A stretch of DNA of 9,458 bases from DATCSE01 sp036568605 (GTDB lineage: Bacteria; Pseudomonadota; Gammaproteobacteria; Burkholderiales; Burkholderiaceae_C), in contig DATCSE010000362.1 of assembly GCA_036568605.1 (NCBI GenBank), positions 1-9,458 on the forward strand, written 5' to 3'. Both the position numbers and the translations under genes were made by a program. Below, in pieces: positions 6,589 through 9,458 of this stretch (positions are counted from its first letter, which is position 1; each line of letters begins with the position of its first letter). Under the pieces are notes generated by a model. It was given only the letters and a program-made list of their open reading frames with translations. It was not told the DNA's origin and ran no database searches.

Positions 6589-6663
6589 ATGCAATGGACC
6601 ACCCCGACCGCCACTGACCTGCGTTTCGGCTTCGAGATCACGCTGTACATCGCTGCTCGTTGA
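6589..6663 (+). CDS. pqqA: PQQ precursor peptide PqqA
   Basis: A 24-residue peptide, the ribosomally made substrate from which pyrroloquinoline quinone is cut. The C-terminal part FGFEITLYIAAR contains the invariant Glu16 and Tyr20 in E-x3-Y spacing. PqqE, with the chaperone PqqD, joins these two side chains carbon to carbon before the peptide is trimmed. Length and the TDLRFGFE pattern fit the family (usually 22-29 residues). The reading frame is open for 120 bases upstream, but AAGGAGG sits six bases before this ATG and the family length matches only from here. It is the first gene of the operon, 78 bases before pqqB, with a strong stem-loop in between. It is easily missed by gene callers because of its size. 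Confidence 0.95.
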   Translation: MQWTTPTATDLRFGFEITLYIAAR

Positions 6664-6671
6664 CGGTCACG

Positions 6672-6705
6672 GCGCCGGCGCGGCGTTTGCGCGCCGCACC
6701 GGCGC
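6672..6705 (+). terminator. Strong stem-loop between pqqA and pqqB (attenuator or mRNA-stabilising hairpin)
   Basis: GCGCCGGCGCGGCG (6672-6685) pairs with CGCCGCACCGGCGC (6692-6705) in a 14-bp stem with one C-A mismatch and a TTTGCG loop. It begins nine bases after the pqqA stop. It is followed by TCTTGTCT, mildly T-rich but not a true U-tract, so it may act as a partial terminator or as a 3' end protecting a short pqqA transcript. In other PQQ producers pqqA message exceeds that of the downstream genes, and this element would give that result. Confidence 0.65.
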
Positions 6706-6741
6706 TCTTGTCTACGGTTCCCCTTCACGCTTCCTGCAACC

Positions 6742-7662
6742 GTGCGTATCAGCGTGCTCGGCTCCGCCGCAGGCGGCGGCTTCCCGCAGTGGAACTGCAA
6801 CTGCCGCAACTGCGCCGGCGTGCGCTCGGGCCGCGTGCGGTGCAAGCCGCGGACCCAGTCGTCGATCTTCGTGCGGCCCGACGACGGGCAGGACGGCGTG
6901 CTCTTCAACGCGTCGCCCGACATCCTCGAGCAGATCCGCGCGCGGCCCGAACTGCAGCCGGCGCGCGCGCTGCGCGACACGGCGATCGCCGGCGTCGTGC
7001 TGATGGACGGCCAGGTCGACCACGCAACCGGCCTGTTCATGCTGCGCGAGCGCGGCACGCCGCTGCCGCTGTGGTGCACCGACCCGGTCCACGAAGACCT
7101 GCAGCACGGCAACCCGATCCTGCGCGTACTGGGCCACTACTGCGGCGTCGAGCGCCATCGCATCGCGCTGGACGGCACGCCGTTTCGCATACCCGGCGTC
7201 GAAACCCTGAACTTTCGCGCGCTGCCGCTGTCGAGCAAGCCGGCGCCGTATTCGCCGCACCGCGAGCAGCCCGTTCCCGGCGACAACATCGGCGTGCTGA
7301 TCACCGACACGACTCGCGGCACCCACGTCTTCTATGCGCCGGGGCTGGGCGCGATCACGCCGCCGGTGTTCGACGCGATGATGGGGGCCGACGCGGTGCT
7401 GGTGGACGGCACCTTCTGGACCGACGACGAGATGCCGCGCCTCGGATTGAGCAGCAAGACGGCGCGGGCGATCGGGCACCTGCCGCAGTCCGGGCCCGGC
7501 GGGATGATCGAGTGGCTGGCCAAGCTGCCCGAACCTACGCGGCGCTATCTGATCCACATCAACAACACCAATCCCATCCTCGACGAGGATTCCGCCGAGC
7601 GCGCCGTGCTGACGCGCGCGCGCATCCAGCCGTGCGAAGACGGCATGCTGATCCAACTCTGA
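6742..7662 (+). CDS. pqqB: PQQ biosynthesis protein PqqB
   Basis: A 306-residue protein of the metallo-beta-lactamase fold, the usual length for PqqB. The N-terminus VLGSAAGGGFPQWNCNC with Cys19, Cys21 and Cys24 is a family hallmark, as are DGQVDHATGLFMLRE (about 94-108) and LIHINNTNPILDEDS near the C-terminus. PqqB is needed for full PQQ output; it has been proposed to oxidise a tyrosine-derived intermediate and earlier to aid export, and its exact role is less settled than that of PqqC or PqqE. The start is GTG. The family N-terminus begins right there, and I see no in-frame ATG or purine-rich Shine-Dalgarno just upstream, so its initiation looks weak. It lies between pqqA and pqqC in the standard operon order. 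Confidence 0.96.
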   Translation: MRISVLGSAAGGGFPQWNCNCRNCAGVRSGRVRCKPRTQSSIFVRPDDGQDGVLFNASPDILEQIRARPELQPARALRDTAIAGVVLMDGQVDHATGLFMLRERGTPLPLWCTDPVHEDLQHGNPILRVLGHYCGVERHRIALDGTPFRIPGVETLNFRALPLSSKPAPYSPHREQPVPGDNIGVLITDTTRGTHVFYAPGLGAITPPVFDAMMGADAVLVDGTFWTDDEMPRLGLSSKTARAIGHLPQSGPGGMIEWLAKLPEPTRRYLIHINNTNPILDEDSAERAVLTRARIQPCEDGMLIQL

Positions 7663-7678
7663 TCGAGGTGCCGAGACG

Positions 7679-8434
7679 ATGAAGCCCGAGATCCTGCAAG
7701 CGCGGCGAGAGTCCGCCCCCACCGACGAGCCGGCCTGGCACGGGCTCGAGTTCGAGGCGAAGCTGCGCGAGCGTGGCCGTGCGTACCACATCCATCACCC
7801 GTTCAACGTGATGCTCAACAGCGGCCGCGCGAGCCGCGAGCAGGTGCGCGGCTGGGTCGCGAACCGCTACTACTACCAGATCGCGATTCCGATCAAGGAC
7901 GCGGCGGTGCTGTCCAACTGCCCCGACCGCGAGGTGCGGCGCGGCTGGGTGCAGCGCATCCTCGACCACGACGGGTTCGAGCTGAACGGCGTGCGCGACC
8001 CGGGCGGCATCGAGGCCTGGCTGCGCCTGGCCGAGGCGGTGGGCCTGAGCCGCGACGAGGTGACCGATCTGCGCCATGTCGCGCCGGGCGTGCGCTTCGC
8101 GGTCGACGCCTACGTGAACTTCGCGCGCCGCGCGCCGTGGCAGGAGGCGGTGTGCTCGTCGCTGACCGAGCTGTTCGCGCCGGAGATCCACAAGCAGCGG
8201 CTCGCGAACTGGCCCGAGCACTATCCGTGGATCGAGTCCGAAGGGCTGCAGTACTTCCGCAACCGCGTGAGTCAGGCGCGGCGCGACGTCGAACAGGGGC
8301 TCGCGATCACGCTCGCGTACTTCCGGACGCGGGCGCAGCAGGAGCGCGCGCTCGACGTGCTGCAGTTCAAGCTCGACATCCTGTGGACCATGAACGACGC
8401 GATGGCGACGAAGTACGGGGTGACTGCAGCATGA
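7679..8434 (+). CDS. pqqC: Pyrroloquinoline-quinone synthase PqqC
   Basis: A 251-residue cofactorless oxidase that performs the last step, ring closure and eight-electron oxidation of AHQQ to PQQ using O2. The active-site residues known from the Klebsiella enzyme can all be placed: YHIHHPF (Tyr36, His37), Arg63 in NRYYYQ, His97 in LDHDG, Tyr145, Glu164, His171 and Arg174 in ELFAPEIHKQR, Tyr192, Arg196 and Lys231. Against remembered Klebsiella numbering the offset changes from 13 to 17 between His97 and Tyr145, suggesting a small insertion there. The ATG follows pqqB by 16 bases with GAGG ten bases upstream. The stop overlaps the pqqD start (ATGA), so PqqC and PqqD are separate proteins here, not the PqqCD fusion seen in Methylobacterium. 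Confidence 0.97.
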   Translation: MKPEILQARRESAPTDEPAWHGLEFEAKLRERGRAYHIHHPFNVMLNSGRASREQVRGWVANRYYYQIAIPIKDAAVLSNCPDREVRRGWVQRILDHDGFELNGVRDPGGIEAWLRLAEAVGLSRDEVTDLRHVAPGVRFAVDAYVNFARRAPWQEAVCSSLTELFAPEIHKQRLANWPEHYPWIESEGLQYFRNRVSQARRDVEQGLAITLAYFRTRAQQERALDVLQFKLDILWTMNDAMATKYGVTAA

Positions 8435-8706
8435 ATGCCCCGGTGGTGTCCTCCCGGCCGCGCGTAGGTGCGGGCTTCCGGCTGCAATGGGAGCCGGCGC
8501 AGGGCTGCCACGTGCTGCTCTACCCGGAGGGCATGGTCAAGCTCAACGGCAGCGCCGGCGAGATCATGGTGCGCTGCGACGGCGAGCGCAGCATCGAAGC
8601 GATCGTCGGCGAACTCGAGAGCGCGTTCAACGCCACGGGGCTGACGCCCGACGTGCTGTCGTTCGTCGAGATCGCGGGCCGGCAGCGCTGGCTGACCTGG
8701 GAGTGA
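8431..8706 (+). CDS. pqqD: PqqA-binding peptide chaperone PqqD
   Basis: A 91-residue RiPP recognition element that binds PqqA and delivers it to the radical SAM enzyme PqqE. The family pattern is visible: PRVGAGFRLQWEPAQGCHVLLYPEG near the N-terminus in short pieces, then VKLNGSAGEIMVRCDG (36-51), the winged-helix part SIEAIVGELES and a C-terminal FVEIAGRQRWL. The ATG at 8431 overlaps the pqqC stop. The frame runs back another 294 bases, but that part only shadows pqqC. A run of four G at 8417-8420 may serve as a weak Shine-Dalgarno, and translational coupling to pqqC is likely. Confidence 0.95.
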   Translation: MNAPVVSSRPRVGAGFRLQWEPAQGCHVLLYPEGMVKLNGSAGEIMVRCDGERSIEAIVGELESAFNATGLTPDVLSFVEIAGRQRWLTWE

Positions 8707-8714
8707 CGCTCGTG

Positions 8715-9458
8715 ATGAACGCGTCATCGGCCATCGCCCGCCCGGGGCCGCCGCTGTGGCTGCTCGCCGAGCTGACCTACCGCTGCCCGCTGCACTGCGT
8801 CTTTTGCTACAACCCGGTCGACTTCGCGACACAGACCGACGAGCTGTCGACCGACGACTGGCTGCGCGTGCTGCGCGAAGGCCGCGAGCTCGGCGCGGTG
8901 CAGTGCGGGCTGTCGGGCGGCGAGCCGCTGCTGCGCGACGACCTCGAGGTCATCGTCGCCGAGGCGCGGCGGCTGGGGTACTACACCAACCTGCTGACCT
9001 CCGGCGTCGGCCTGACCGCCGAGCGCGCGCGCGCGCTCAAGGCGGCCGGCCTCGATCACGTGCAGCTCTCGTTCCAGGATTCGACCCGCGAGATGAACGA
9101 CTTCCTCTCGCACACCAAGACTTTCGAGCTGAAGAACCGGGTCGCGCGGATCATCAAGGAGCAGGGCTGGCCGATGGTGATGAACGTCGTGCTGCACCGG
9201 CTCAACCTCGACCACATCGACCGCATCATCGGCATGGCGGCCGAGCTCGGCGCCGAGTACCTGGAGCTCGCGAACACGCAGTACTACTCGTGGGCCTTCC
9301 TGAACCGCGACCACCTGCTGCCCACGCGCGAGCAGCTCAAGCGCGCCGAGGCGGTCACCGACGCCTGGCGCGCGAAGCTCGGCAACACGATGCGGCTGTT
9401 CTTCGTCGCACCCGACTACCACGAGGGCACGGCGAAGAAGTGCGTCAACGGCTGGGGC
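8715..9458 (+). CDS. pqqE: Radical SAM PqqA glutamate-tyrosine cross-linking enzyme PqqE (3' end outside window)
   Basis: The first 248 residues of the enzyme that makes the Glu-Tyr carbon-carbon bond in PqqA, the first committed step of PQQ synthesis. The radical SAM cluster motif is YRCPLHCVFCYN (Cys24, Cys28, Cys31), followed by SAM-binding GGEP (68-71) and the family segment VQLSFQDS (116-123). At the window end KKCVNGWG carries Cys243, the first ligand of the SPASM auxiliary iron-sulfur region. About a third of the protein (usual length about 370-390) lies beyond the edge. ATG at 8715 is chosen; an in-frame GTG at 8712 is an alternative, and GGGAG at 8699-8703 is 8 or 11 bases away. The gap from the pqqD stop is only eight bases, so the genes are co-transcribed. 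Confidence 0.96.
   Translation, partial: MNASSAIARPGPPLWLLAELTYRCPLHCVFCYNPVDFATQTDELSTDDWLRVLREGRELGAVQCGLSGGEPLLRDDLEVIVAEARRLGYYTNLLTSGVGLTAERARALKAAGLDHVQLSFQDSTREMNDFLSHTKTFELKNRVARIIKEQGWPMVMNVVLHRLNLDHIDRIIGMAAELGAEYLELANTQYYSWAFLNRDHLLPTREQLKRAEAVTDAWRAKLGNTMRLFFVAPDYHEGTAKKCVNGWG

Noticed and set aside
4981..6594. N-terminal extension of the response regulator frame on the - strand, which would make a 747-residue protein
   Set aside because: The extension reads the kinase gene in another frame and gives Arg/Ala-rich sequence. The receiver domain begins exactly at the methionine at 4980, which has a strong ribosome binding site.
8724..9422. 232-codon open frame on the - strand at the right end
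   Set aside because: It is antisense to pqqE, whose CxxxCxxC and GGEP motifs are unmistakable on the + strand.

Overview
The window is very GC-rich, with strong G/C preference at third codon positions. Gene content (a pabB-pabC fusion, a pqqABCDE operon, a MoxY/MoxX-like two-component pair) suggests a betaproteobacterium, probably a Burkholderiales or related methylotroph-like lineage. That placement is an inference from gene families and composition; no marker gene is present. Coding density is high and no stretch over 300 bases lacks a gene. I see no rRNA, tRNA, insertion sequence, CRISPR array or other sign of recent transfer.

Left part (1-3601, + strand): the 3' portion of a fused aminodeoxychorismate synthase component I / aminodeoxychorismate lyase (pabBC, p-aminobenzoate for folate) is followed with ATGA overlap by a HAD-IB phosphatase. 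After a 176-bp gap with a good candidate sigma-28 (FliA) promoter comes a methyl-accepting chemotaxis protein with two membrane segments, HAMP and signalling domain but essentially no periplasmic sensor domain.

Middle part (3550-6380, - strand): read right to left, a membrane histidine kinase (HisKA_3/NarL type) and its LuxR-type response regulator overlap by ATGA. Downstream, after a 108-bp gap, lies an exported M48-type zinc metallopeptidase whose 3' end overlaps the convergent chemotaxis gene by 52 bp.

Right part (6589-9458, + strand): pqqA, pqqB, pqqC, pqqD and the first two thirds of pqqE, the pathway that makes the redox cofactor pyrroloquinoline quinone (PQQ) from a Glu and a Tyr in the 24-residue PqqA peptide. 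The operon is divergent from the kinase/regulator pair across a 208-bp region with a repeated TCATGA motif. This layout suggests that the two-component pair controls PQQ synthesis and/or PQQ-dependent alcohol dehydrogenases. A strong stem-loop between pqqA and pqqB would allow much more of the peptide precursor than of the enzymes.

No wholly new system is evident. The most informative non-coding items are the pqqA-pqqB stem-loop, the repeated motif in the divergent promoter, the FliA-like promoter and a stem-loop that buries the ribosome binding site of the peptidase gene.
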